A stretch of DNA of 43,113 nt from Streptomyces pyxinae (lineage in GTDB: Bacteria > Actinomycetota > Actinomycetes > Streptomycetales > Streptomycetaceae). The notes below the pieces were generated by a model. The model saw only the letters and a list, made by a program, of their open reading frames with translations. It ran no database searches and was not told the origin of the DNA. Within the stretch, counting starts at the first letter, position 1. Each line of letters opens with the position of its first letter. The stretch is from assembly GCF_024756275.1 (NCBI RefSeq), contig NZ_JANUGQ010000041.1, positions 1 to 43,113 on the forward strand. Direction: 5' to 3'. Positions 15,860-23,503 of this stretch are shown piece by piece. The translations under genes and the position numbers were made by a program.

Positions 15860-16927
15860 GTGCCAAAGACGAAGAAGACGAAGCCGGGCAAGAGCGGCGC
15901 CGCCGCCGCTGCCGGGGACCCGGCGGGCCAGGCCCCGGAAAAGCCCGGAAACACCGGGAGCACCGAGAGCACCGAGAGCACCGGGAAGACCGCGACCACC
16001 GGGACCGCCGCGACCGCCGACAAGCACGGGAAGCAGGGGAAGCGGGACAAGCGCGGGAAGCAGGACCGGGACCGGAGGCCGGAGCAGGACCGAGACCAGC
16101 GGCCGAAGCGGGACGTGAAGCTGGAGCGGGGCGTGTCCGTGACGGCGCCCGGGACGCCCGTGCCCGGGGACGAGCAGGGGCTGGACTTCCCGCGCGCCTG
16201 GGTGGAGTTCCCCGACCCGGCCGACGACGAGCAGGTCTTCCGCTGCGACCTGACCTGGCTCACCTCCCGCTGGACCTGTGTCTTCGGCAGCGGCTGCCAC
16301 GGCATCCAGGCGGGCCGGGCGGCCGACGGCTGCTGCACCCTGGGCGCGCACTTCTCGGACGAGGACGACGAGCGGCGGGTCGCTGGGCATGTGGCGCGGC
16401 TCACTCCGGAGATGTGGCAGTTCCACGACGTGGGGACGGACTCGGGCTGGACCCAGACCGACGAGGACGGCGAGCGGCAGACCCGGCGCTGGCAGGGCTC
16501 CTGCATCTTCCAGAACCGGCCCGGTTTCGCGGGCGGCGCGGGCTGCTCGCTGCACATCCTGGCGCTGCGCGAGGGCCGGGAGCCGCTGGAGACCAAGCCG
16601 GACGTCTGCTGGCAGCTGCCGGTGCGGCGGACGTACGACTGGATCGAGCGGCCGGACGACACCCGGGTGCTCCAGGTCTCGATCGGTGAGTACGACCGCC
16701 GGGGCTGGGGGCCGGGCGGCCACGATCTGCACTGGTGGTGCACCTCCGCGACCTCGGCACACGGCGCGGGCGACCCGGTGTACGTCTCCTACCGGCCGGA
16801 GCTGACCGAGCTGATGGGCAAGGCGGCCTACGACGTGCTGGTGGAGCTCTGCGAGGCCCGGCTCGCCTCCCAGCTGCCGCTGGTCGCCCCGCACCCGGCC
16901 GATCCGCCGGCCGCCCCGCGCGGCTGA
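15860..16927 (+). CDS. Cys-rich conserved protein of unknown function
   Basis: 355 residues. Residues 1-95 are Lys/Thr/Glu/Asp-rich with repeats such as STEST and DKRGKQDRD, probably disordered and highly charged. The folded part has many cysteines: FRCDLTWLTSRWTCVFGSGCHGI, GCCTLGAHFSDEDDE, SCIFQNRPGFAGGAGCSLHILAL and PDVCWQLPVRR. The spacing recalls YkgJ/DUF3109-type metal-binding proteins, but this is a loose resemblance. No signal peptide or membrane helix is seen. The GTG at 15860 is supported by the upstream TACGCT. It converges with the sigma-like gene across 56 bp. The function is unknown. Confidence 0.8.
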   Translation: MPKTKKTKPGKSGAAAAAGDPAGQAPEKPGNTGSTESTESTGKTATTGTAATADKHGKQGKRDKRGKQDRDRRPEQDRDQRPKRDVKLERGVSVTAPGTPVPGDEQGLDFPRAWVEFPDPADDEQVFRCDLTWLTSRWTCVFGSGCHGIQAGRAADGCCTLGAHFSDEDDERRVAGHVARLTPEMWQFHDVGTDSGWTQTDEDGERQTRRWQGSCIFQNRPGFAGGAGCSLHILALREGREPLETKPDVCWQLPVRRTYDWIERPDDTRVLQVSIGEYDRRGWGPGGHDLHWWCTSATSAHGAGDPVYVSYRPELTELMGKAAYDVLVELCEARLASQLPLVAPHPADPPAAPRG

Positions 16928-16983
16928 CACCAGCCGCTCGCCCGGGCGGCCCCGCGCCACGCGCGCGAGCCGTACCCGGATCC

Positions 16984-18777
16984 TCAGGAGAGGCCCGGGG
17001 TCGGGGTGGCCGGGGACGCCTGGGTCGGGGAGCCGGTGTCCCCGCCGGGGCCGCCGGGCGGGTCGGAGTCGCCGCCGGGCCCCGGTTCGGTCGGTCCGGG
17101 GTCGGTCGGGCCCGGATCCGTGGGACCGGGGTCGGTGGGCCCCGGGTCGGTGGGCCCAGGATCGGTCGGGCCCGGATCGGTGGGCCCGGGGTCGGTCGGC
17201 TCGGGCGTGTGCGGCGGCCGGGTCGGCTCGGCGGTCGGGCGCGGGTGGTGCGGGGACGGGCGGGCCGCGCCCCGGCCGCTGATCGCCACCACCGCGCCGG
17301 CCGGCTCGATGCCGACCCGCCCGCTCCAGCGGCCGGTGGGCTCCCGGTCCCGGTCGACCGTGATGAACACCCGGACCGACTCCCCCGGGCGGAGGGTGCC
17401 CGAGGTCTGGCTCGCGTAGAGCCAGGGGGCGTCGGTCCAGAGCGACCAGCGGACCGGGGAGTCGCCCGAGGCGGTGAGGGTGAGCGCGGTGAACGCCCCG
17501 GCCGGTTCGGCGGCGACGGACAGCCGGCCCCGGCCGCTCCGGTCGCCGGCCGCGTCACCGCCGGAGACCACCTCGACGGCCATCCCGGAGCCGGGGGACG
17601 GGGAGCCGGTGCGGGTGGTGGTGTCCTCGGCGTCCGGGCCCCCGTGCCGGCCGTCCCGGTCGTCGGCGCTCCCGGCGGTGCCGGTGTCATCGGTGCTGAC
17701 CGCCGTGGAACCCGGTCCCTCGCCGGTCTCGGGCGCGCCCCGGTACGCCGCCCAGATGGCCAGCACCGGAGCGGCCACCACGGTGGCCACCACCGTGGTG
17801 GTCACCGCCCGGGCCCGCATCCGGTCCCGCCGCGCCGCCTGGTCCCGGGGGTCCATCGGGAACCCGCCCCGCCCGAACCGGGGCCCGCCGGTCCGGGTAC
17901 GGGGCAGATGCGCCATGGCCGTGTACACCGCCGGGCCCGGCGCGCCGACCAGCGGCAGCCGGGCGGGCGTCACCGAGGAGCCGGGCCAGGGGCCGCCCGC
18001 CCCGGTGCGCTCGGCGGCCCGGCGGCAGCGGGGGCAGTCGTCCACATGCCGGACGAGCTCCAGGCGGAGCGCGGCGGAGAGCAGCAGCCGGTGGTCACCG
18101 GTGAGCCGGGCGACGGCCGGGCAGCCGCCCGTGTCGACCACGGCCAGCGCCGCCCGGGTGCGCTCGACCTCGCAGGCGGCGGCCGAGAGCAGCTCCCGGG
18201 CGGCCGCCGTCTCCAGCCCGAGCACGGCGGCCACCTGGGGCGCGCCCAGGCCGTGCCGTACCGCGAGTTCCAGCGCCTCGCGCTGCGCCGAGGTGGTCCC
18301 GGCCGCCTCCGGCCAGGCGAGCCTGGCCAGTTCGTCCCGGCGCTCCTCGGTCACCCGCTCCGAGACCGGTGCCTTCGGCGGCTCACCGGCCGGGCGCCCG
18401 GCGTGCGCACCGGCTCTTCGGCTGCGCCGCTCGGCCAGCTCGCGCAGGCAGGCCCAGCGGGTGAGCGCGTACAGCCAGGCGCGCCGGTCCGGGTCGGTGG
18501 CGGGGCAGCGCCCGGCGTGCCGCTCCGCGACGGCGAGCGCCTGGCCGAGGGCGTCGGTGGCCGTGTCGTGGTCGCAGAGCACCGAGAGGCAGTACGTGAA
18601 GAGCCCGTCCAGATACGGCTCGTACCGCGCGGGCGGGCGGCGCACCAGCGTGCGGGGGCCGCCGGTGCGGCCGGGGCCGCCGGAGTGGGAGGGGGCCCGG
18701 CCGCCGGAGCCGGACGTGCGGTGCCGTGCCCGGGTGGTGCCGACGGGGCGCGGGGGTGGCTCCGGACTGCTCGTCAT
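16984..18777 (-). CDS. membrane-anchored sigma-factor-like protein with zinc-finger and BACON-like outer domain
   Basis: 597 residues in one chain. ~50-120 resembles sigma region 2 (YLDGLFTYCLSVLCDHDTATDALGQALAVAERH). ~160-210 resembles region 4 helix-turn-helix (SAQREALELAVRHGLGAPQVAAVLGL). Residues 244-251 give HVDDCPRC, the H-x3-C-x2-C of zinc-binding anti-sigma domains. One membrane helix is at ~325-345. An Ig-like segment at ~420-500 (SVAAEPAGAFTALTLTASGDSPVRWSLWTDAPWLYASQTSGTLRPGESVRV is one fold unit) resembles BACON domains. A Pro-rich tail holds seven TDPGP repeats and one TEPGP variant. The ATG at 18777 has TACGGT 6 nt upstream and no ribosome-binding site. Sigma activity is inferred; key residues are diverged. 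Confidence 0.75.
   Translation of the reverse strand: MTSSPEPPPRPVGTTRARHRTSGSGGRAPSHSGGPGRTGGPRTLVRRPPARYEPYLDGLFTYCLSVLCDHDTATDALGQALAVAERHAGRCPATDPDRRAWLYALTRWACLRELAERRSRRAGAHAGRPAGEPPKAPVSERVTEERRDELARLAWPEAAGTTSAQREALELAVRHGLGAPQVAAVLGLETAAARELLSAAACEVERTRAALAVVDTGGCPAVARLTGDHRLLLSAALRLELVRHVDDCPRCRRAAERTGAGGPWPGSSVTPARLPLVGAPGPAVYTAMAHLPRTRTGGPRFGRGGFPMDPRDQAARRDRMRARAVTTTVVATVVAAPVLAIWAAYRGAPETGEGPGSTAVSTDDTGTAGSADDRDGRHGGPDAEDTTTRTGSPSPGSGMAVEVVSGGDAAGDRSGRGRLSVAAEPAGAFTALTLTASGDSPVRWSLWTDAPWLYASQTSGTLRPGESVRVFITVDRDREPTGRWSGRVGIEPAGAVVAISGRGAARPSPHHPRPTAEPTRPPHTPEPTDPGPTDPGPTDPGPTDPGPTDPGPTDPGPTDPGPTEPGPGGDSDPPGGPGGDTGSPTQASPATPTPGLS
17088..17208 (-). repeat. 15-bp coding repeat (TDPGP pentapeptides)
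   Basis: Eight tandem copies of a 15-bp unit near GGGTCGGTCGGGCCC (plus strand), encoding TDPGP or its variant in the C-terminal tail of the sigma/BACON protein. The units differ only at silent or near-silent positions. Confidence 0.85.
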
Positions 18778-18783
18778 CCGGCG

Positions 18784-18789
18784 ACCGTA
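18784..18789 (-). promoter_or_regulatory. -10 element for a leaderless mRNA
   Basis: TACGGT on the minus strand, 6 nt before the ATG at 18777. Confidence 0.55.
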
Positions 18790-18955
18790 GGCGGGCGGCG
18801 GCGCGTCCTTGGCCGTCGAGCGGCTCTTTTAACACGTACGGGTGAACCTATCCCTCGATGGGGGACACCGGCGTTCGCCGGCCGATGGACAGAGGTGATA
18901 TCGATGGCCGGTTTTCGCCCCCACCGGCCCGGGCGCCGCCTCGGACCCGGCCCCG

Positions 18956-19109
18956 GACCCCCGCGCCCCGGGCCCGTGCATCCCGGGTCGGTGTGCCCCG
19001 GCGGCCCGTGTCCTGTGACGGTGGTCCCGGACCCCCGCGCCCCGGGTCGGTGTGCCCCGGGCCCTTCCGTCCCGGGTCCGTGTGCCCCGGCGGCCCGTGT
19101 CCTGTGACG
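18956..19109. repeat. intergenic 40-bp direct repeat upstream of radA
   Basis: 18981-19020 and 19070-19109 match over 40 bp with one difference, and a third partial copy lies at ~19040-19061. A flanking motif GGACCCCCGCGCCCCGGG occurs twice as well. The whole gap 18778-19241 has no supported gene; it also holds an AT-rich pocket near 18825-18845 (CTTTTAACACGTAC). Confidence 0.8.
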
Positions 19110-19229
19110 CCCGGCCCCGTGGCCGGGCGGTCCGCCCGCCCGCCGGGTCCCGGACGCCCGCCCCGGGTCCGGGACCGGCCCGGACGGCGGTCCCGTGGGC
19201 GGGCGGTCCGGGCTGTCGGTGGGCGCCGT

Positions 19230-19235
19230 TACGGT
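19230..19235 (+). promoter_or_regulatory. -10 element for leaderless radA mRNA
   Basis: TACGGT, 6 nt before the radA ATG at 19242, where no Shine-Dalgarno sequence is present. Confidence 0.55.
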
Positions 19236-19241
19236 GTCCGC

Positions 19242-20735
19242 ATGGCTGCCCGTACGAAATCCGCGAAGGACCGGCCCTCCTACCGCTGCACCGAGTGCGG
19301 GTGGACGACCGCGAAGTGGCTCGGCCGCTGCCCCGAGTGCCAGGCGTGGGGCACGGTCGAGGAGTACGGCGCGCCCGCCGTCCGGACCACCGCCGCCGGC
19401 CGGGTCTCCACGGCCGCGCTGCCGATCGGCCAGGTCGACGGCCGGCGGGCGACGGCCCGCTCGACCGGGGTCGCGGAGCTGGACCGGGTGCTGGGCGGCG
19501 GTCTGGTGCCGGGGGCCGTGGTGCTGCTCGCGGGCGAGCCGGGAGTCGGCAAGTCCACCCTGCTGCTGGATGTGGCGGCCAAGGCGGCGGGCGGCGAGCA
19601 CCGCACCCTCTATGTCACGGGCGAGGAGTCCGCGAGCCAGGTCCGGCTGCGCGCCGACCGGATCGGCGCGCTCAACGACGACCTCTACCTGGCGGCCGAG
19701 ACCGACCTCTCGGCCGTGCTCGGGCACCTGGACGCGGTCAAGCCGTCCCTGCTGGTGCTGGACTCGGTGCAGACGGTGGCCTCGCCGGAGATCGACGGCG
19801 CCCCGGGCGGGATGGCGCAGGTGCGGGAGGTGGCCGGGGCGCTGATCCGGGCCTCCAAGGAGCGGGGCATGTCCACCCTGCTGGTCGGCCATGTCACCAA
19901 GGACGGTGCCATCGCGGGCCCCCGGCTGCTGGAGCACCTGGTGGACGTGGTGCTGCACTTCGAGGGTGACCGGCACGCCCGGCTGCGGCTGGTCCGGGGC
20001 GTCAAGAACCGGTACGGCGCCACCGACGAGGTCGGCTGCTTCGAGCTGCACGACGAGGGCATCACGGGCCTGGCCGACCCCAGCGGGCTCTTCCTCACCC
20101 GGCGCGACGAGCCGGTGCCGGGCACCTGTCTGACCGTCACCCTGGAGGGGCGCCGGCCGCTGGTCGCGGAGGTGCAGGCGCTCACCGTCGACTCCCAGAT
20201 CCCCTCGCCCCGGCGCACCGTCTCGGGCCTGGAGACCTCCCGGGTGTCGATGGTGCTGGCGGTGCTGGAGCAGCGCGGCCGGATCAGCGCCCTGGGCAAG
20301 CGGGACATCTACAGCGCGACCGTCGGCGGGGTGCGGCTCTCCGAACCGGCCGCCGATCTGGCGGTGGCGCTGGCCCTGGCGTCGGCGGCCAGTGACACCC
20401 CGCTCCCCAAGAACCTGGTCGCGATCGGCGAGGTGGGCCTCGCGGGCGAGGTGCGCCGGGTCACCGGGGTGCAGCGCCGGCTGGCCGAGGCGCACCGGCT
20501 GGGCTTCACCCACGCCCTGGTGCCGGGCGACCCCGGCAAGATCCCGCGCGGTATGACGGTCACCGAGGTCGCGGACATGGGCGAGGCGCTGCGGGTGCTG
20601 CCCCGCTCCCGGGGCGCCGCCCGCAAGGACGCCGCCGCGCGCGCGGAGCGCCCCGCGGGCTCCCGGGGCCGCCGGGTGCCGCCCCAGGACCAGCCGCCCG
20701 CCCCGGACGACGACCTGGACGCCCTGCCGCTGTAG
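19242..20735 (+). CDS. radA: DNA repair protein RadA (Sms)
   Basis: 497 residues. Residues 16-33 form the zinc finger CTEC-CPEC. Walker A GEPGVGKST is at 98-106. VLDSVQTV is the Walker B region and KNRYGATDE is the RadA-specific KNRFG-type motif. The C-terminal LonP-like domain contains GEVGLAGEVRRV. RadA is a RecA-like ATPase that drives branch migration during recombination repair. The C-terminal ~40 residues are Arg/Pro-rich and end in DDDLDALPL. The ATG at 19242 is the conserved N-terminus. The next gene, disA, follows 329 bp on in the same direction, an order found in many actinobacteria and firmicutes. Confidence 0.97.
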   Translation: MAARTKSAKDRPSYRCTECGWTTAKWLGRCPECQAWGTVEEYGAPAVRTTAAGRVSTAALPIGQVDGRRATARSTGVAELDRVLGGGLVPGAVVLLAGEPGVGKSTLLLDVAAKAAGGEHRTLYVTGEESASQVRLRADRIGALNDDLYLAAETDLSAVLGHLDAVKPSLLVLDSVQTVASPEIDGAPGGMAQVREVAGALIRASKERGMSTLLVGHVTKDGAIAGPRLLEHLVDVVLHFEGDRHARLRLVRGVKNRYGATDEVGCFELHDEGITGLADPSGLFLTRRDEPVPGTCLTVTLEGRRPLVAEVQALTVDSQIPSPRRTVSGLETSRVSMVLAVLEQRGRISALGKRDIYSATVGGVRLSEPAADLAVALALASAASDTPLPKNLVAIGEVGLAGEVRRVTGVQRRLAEAHRLGFTHALVPGDPGKIPRGMTVTEVADMGEALRVLPRSRGAARKDAAARAERPAGSRGRRVPPQDQPPAPDDDLDALPL

Positions 20736-20768
20736 GGCCCGCGCCCGTGGGCCCGCGCCGCCCGGCGG

Positions 20769-20935
20769 ACCGGAGCCGTACCGGAGAGGCGGCCGGGCGC
20801 CGTACCGGCACGGCGCCCGGCCCGGAGCCGTACCGGGGTCGTGTCCGGAAGGCCGGAGCCCGCAGCCGTAACCGGGGAGCGGGCGCCCGGAGCCGTACCG
20901 GAGAGGCGGGCCCGGAGACCCCGGGAGTGGGCGCC
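20769..20935. repeat. intergenic CGGAGCCGTACCGG repeats
   Basis: CCGGAGCCGTACCGGAGAGG occurs near 20770 and again near 20898, with related copies GGAGCCGTACCGGGG (~20823) and GCAGCCGTAACCGGGG (~20860). It fills most of the radA-disA gap (20736-21064), which has no supported gene. Confidence 0.7.
20793..20820 (+). terminator. radA terminator hairpin
   Basis: 11-bp perfect arms (CCGGGCGCCGT at 20793-20803, complement at 20810-20820) with a 6-nt loop, 57 bp after the radA stop. This suggests radA and disA are mostly separate transcripts. Confidence 0.65.
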
Positions 20936-21017
20936 CGGGCGTCCCCGGGCACCACCGCCGGGCCCCGGTGACGGGGGCCCGGACGCCGGTACGAGGTCCG
21001 GCCCTGGCCGGGGTCGC

Positions 21018-21023
21018 TAGACT
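21018..21023 (+). promoter_or_regulatory. candidate disA promoter -10 box
   Basis: TAGACT, 41 nt before the disA start, leaves room for a short leader containing the GGAGG site at ~21055. No good -35 is seen. Confidence 0.4.
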
Positions 21024-21064
21024 TTGCCCTGGTCTCGCCCATCCGTACGAGCCGGAGGACAGCA

Positions 21065-22189
21065 GTGGCAGCCAACGACCGGGCAACAGCACCCGGAAAG
21101 TCCGGCGGAGGCTCCGGCAACGAAGCACTGATGCGCGCGTCGCTGAGCGCCGTCGCTCCTGGTACGTCGCTGCGGGACGGCCTGGAGCGGATCCTGCGCG
21201 GCAACACCGGCGGGCTCCTCGTGCTGGGCATGGACAAGACGGTCGAGTCGATGTGCACCGGCGGCTTCGTGCTGGACGTGGAGTTCACCGCGACCCGGCT
21301 CCGGGAGCTGTGCAAGCTGGACGGCGCGCTCATCCTCGACAAAGACATCACCAAGATTCTGCGGGCCGGTGTCCAGCTGGTGCCCGACGCCTCCATCCCC
21401 ACCGAGGAGACCGGCACCCGGCACCGCACCGCCGACCGGGTCTCCAGGCAGTGCGGCTTCCCGGTGGTCTCGGTCTCCCAGTCGATGCGGCTGATCGCGC
21501 TGTACGTGAACGGCGAGCGCCGGGTCCTGGAGGAGTCGGCCGCCATCCTCTCCCGCGCCAACCAGGCGCTGGCCACCCTGGAGCGGTACAAGCTCCGGCT
21601 GGACGAGGTGGCGGGCACCCTCTCCGCGCTGGAGATCGAGGACCTGGTGACGGTCCGGGACGTGACCGCCGTCGCCCAGCGGCTGGAGATGGTCCGCCGG
21701 ATCGCCACCGAGATCGCGGAGTACGTGGTGGAGCTGGGCACCGACGGCCGGTTGCTCGCGCTCCAGCTGGACGAGCTGATCGCGGGCGTGGAGCCCGAGC
21801 GCGAGCTGGTGGTGCGGGACTACGTCCCCGAGCCGACCGCCAAGCGCTCCCGGACGGTCGCGGAGGCGCTCACCGAGCTGGACGCGCTCAGCCACGCCGA
21901 GCTGCTCGAACTGCCCATAGTGGCCCGGGCCCTGGGGTACAGCGGCTCGCCCGAGACCCTGGACTCCGCCGTCTCGCCGCGCGGCTACCGGCTGCTGGCC
22001 AAGGTGCCCCGGCTCCCGGGCGCCATCATCGAGCGGCTGGTGGAGCACTTCGGCGGGCTCCAGAAACTGCTCGCCGCCAGTGTGGACGACCTCCAGACCG
22101 TGGACGGCGTCGGCGAGGCCCGCGCCCGCAGCGTCCGCGAGGGCCTCTCCCGGCTCGCCGAGTCCTCCATCCTGGAGCGGTACGTCTGA
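21065..22189 (+). CDS. disA: DNA integrity scanning diadenylate cyclase
   Basis: 374 residues. It makes cyclic di-AMP from two ATP. The N-terminal DAC domain contains DGA (86-88, in CKLDGALILD) and RHR (119-121, in TGTRHRTADR), the two catalytic motifs. A central helical spine follows, then a C-terminal helix-hairpin-helix DNA-binding domain (GYRLLAKVPRLPGAIIERLVEHFGGLQKLLAASVDDLQTVDGVGEARA is one module). It forms octamers that scan DNA branch points. The GTG at 21065 is preceded by GGAGG. In Streptomyces c-di-AMP controls osmotic and envelope functions. It lies beside radA, whose product is a known DisA regulator in Bacillus. Confidence 0.97.
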   Translation: MAANDRATAPGKSGGGSGNEALMRASLSAVAPGTSLRDGLERILRGNTGGLLVLGMDKTVESMCTGGFVLDVEFTATRLRELCKLDGALILDKDITKILRAGVQLVPDASIPTEETGTRHRTADRVSRQCGFPVVSVSQSMRLIALYVNGERRVLEESAAILSRANQALATLERYKLRLDEVAGTLSALEIEDLVTVRDVTAVAQRLEMVRRIATEIAEYVVELGTDGRLLALQLDELIAGVEPERELVVRDYVPEPTAKRSRTVAEALTELDALSHAELLELPIVARALGYSGSPETLDSAVSPRGYRLLAKVPRLPGAIIERLVEHFGGLQKLLAASVDDLQTVDGVGEARARSVREGLSRLAESSILERYV

Positions 22190-22250
22190 CACCCGCCCCC
22201 ACCGCCGGTGACGCCCCCGCGCCGGTCCCGCGCGCCGGGGTGGCCTGCCC

Positions 22251-22306
22251 CGGCGGGCTCCGGCGGGCTCCGGCGGGCTCCGGCGGGCTCCGGCGGGCTC
22301 CGGCGG
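22251..22306. repeat. perfect 10-bp tandem repeat
   Basis: CGGCGGGCTC occurs five times without a change at 22251-22300, followed by a partial sixth copy. It lies 60 bp after the disA stop. Confidence 0.95.
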
Positions 22307-22344
22307 GGCAGGCTCCGGGGCGACGCCCCGCTCCGGTCCTCCGG

Positions 22345-22515
22345 CCGCGCCCGGTTCAGCCCTTCCGACGCGACCGGTTCAGGCCCCCGGCCGCTCCGGT
22401 CCAGTCCTGGGGACGCCCCGGCCCAGCCCTCGGGGGCCGGTTCAGCCCTCGGGACGCCTCCGGTTCACTCCGGGGGCCGGTTCAATCCTCGGGCTCGGGC
22501 GCCGGTTCAGTCCTT
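22345..22515. repeat. interspersed CCGGTTCAG repeats running into a stop codon
   Basis: About six copies of CCGGTTCA followed by G(C/T)CCT or a variant, plus degraded copies (CCGGTCCAG, CCGGCCCAG), at ~20-25-bp spacing. The last copy contains the TCA that is the stop codon of the leftward gene ending at 22507. No other gene is seen in 22190-22506. Confidence 0.75.
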
Positions 22516-23346
22516 GGCGAGGGCGAACGAGGCGGGGAGCACCTTCACGCCCGGGATCGCCACCTCCAGCAGATAGGTACCCGGGGCGGCCTTGGCGGCC
22601 GGCGCGGTGGCACAGCGCGGGACGCTCTGCCGGCGGTCCCACTCGACGGTGTAGGTGACCGAGCCGTCCGCCGGGACGCTCAGCAGCAGACTGCCGGGGA
22701 CGCGCGGGCAGTCCTTGGAGGACCAGACCTGGTCGGCGTCGGTGTTCTTGACGGAGAGCACCGCGCCGGCCGGGCCGAGGTCGGCCTTGCAGGTGGCGTC
22801 CGAGGTGTTCCGGGCGACCAGTTGGAAGCGGGGCAGCTCGTCGGGGGCGTAGGTGACCCGGGTCGCGCGGAGGGTCACCCGCAGGGCACCCGGGGCACAG
22901 GTGGGGACCGGGGAGTCGGCGGCGACCCGCTGCCCGGTGTACGTACCGCCGCCGGTGCCGGAGCCGCCCGTACCGCCGGAGCCACCGCCGGAGCCGTCCC
23001 CGCCGCCGGTGCCACCCTCCGTGCCCCCGCCGCCCGCTGACGTGTCGTCACCGTTCTTGCCGTCACCGCCGCCGGTGGAGCCGGAGCCGCCGGAGGTGCC
23101 CGACTCGTCGCGACCGCCCGGCTGTTCGCTGATGGCGGGGCCCGACTGACTGGGACCGGGGGTGATCGAGGGCGCGGGCGAGGCCCCGCCGGGACCCTTG
23201 CCGTCGTTGCGCCCGCCACCGCCGTCGTAACTGACGATCCATACGACCAGCAGGGCCAGGAGCGCGACCAGGCTCGCCGCGACTGCCCTCCGTCGCCAGT
23301 AGATGGTGGAGGGGAGCGGCCCGACCGGATTGCGCAGAGATCCCAC
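22507..23346 (-). CDS. membrane-anchored protein with Gly-rich stalk and Cys-containing outer domain
   Basis: 279 residues. A short cytosolic N-terminus is followed by one helix at ~20-40 (AVAASLVALLALLVVWIVSY). A long Gly/Ser/Asp-rich stalk covers ~45-140, with blocks such as GGTGGGDGSGGGSGG. The outer C-terminal domain (~145-279) has four cysteines (PTCAPG, ATCKAD, KDCPRV, PRCATA), probably two disulphides, and an Ig-like beta pattern. The family is not recognised. The GTG at 23346 is chosen because TACAGT sits 6 nt upstream; no ribosome-binding site exists. It converges with disA and diverges from the PAP2 gene. Confidence 0.78.
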   Translation of the reverse strand: MGSLRNPVGPLPSTIYWRRRAVAASLVALLALLVVWIVSYDGGGGRNDGKGPGGASPAPSITPGPSQSGPAISEQPGGRDESGTSGGSGSTGGGDGKNGDDTSAGGGGTEGGTGGGDGSGGGSGGTGGSGTGGGTYTGQRVAADSPVPTCAPGALRVTLRATRVTYAPDELPRFQLVARNTSDATCKADLGPAGAVLSVKNTDADQVWSSKDCPRVPGSLLLSVPADGSVTYTVEWDRRQSVPRCATAPAAKAAPGTYLLEVAIPGVKVLPASFALAKD

Positions 23347-23352
23347 GCCCAA

Positions 23353-23358
23353 ACTGTA
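23353..23358 (-). promoter_or_regulatory. -10 element for a leaderless mRNA
   Basis: TACAGT on the minus strand, 6 nt before the GTG at 23346. Confidence 0.6.
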
Positions 23359-23489
23359 CGAGAGAACGGTGCCAACTCCCGCGCCACATGCCGCTGGTGC
23401 GCGAAGTTTTGCGGATCATCACATCCCGCACCACTCCACGAGGGCCGTCCGGGTGACCGGGCGGCGCGAGAAGGGCCCTCCGGGCCAGG

Positions 23490-23495
23490 TACCGT
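23490..23495 (+). promoter_or_regulatory. candidate -10 element for a leaderless mRNA
   Basis: TACCGT, 8 nt before the PAP2 ATG at 23504. The spacing is slightly longer than at the other leaderless genes here. Confidence 0.4.
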
Positions 23496-23503
23496 CCCAG
23501 GTC

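Noticed and set aside
18858..19241. N-terminal extension of RadA to 18858
   Set aside because: The extension consists of Pro/Arg/Gly repeats from the intergenic 40-bp repeat; RadA normally starts just before its zinc finger, and a -10 box lies right before 19242.
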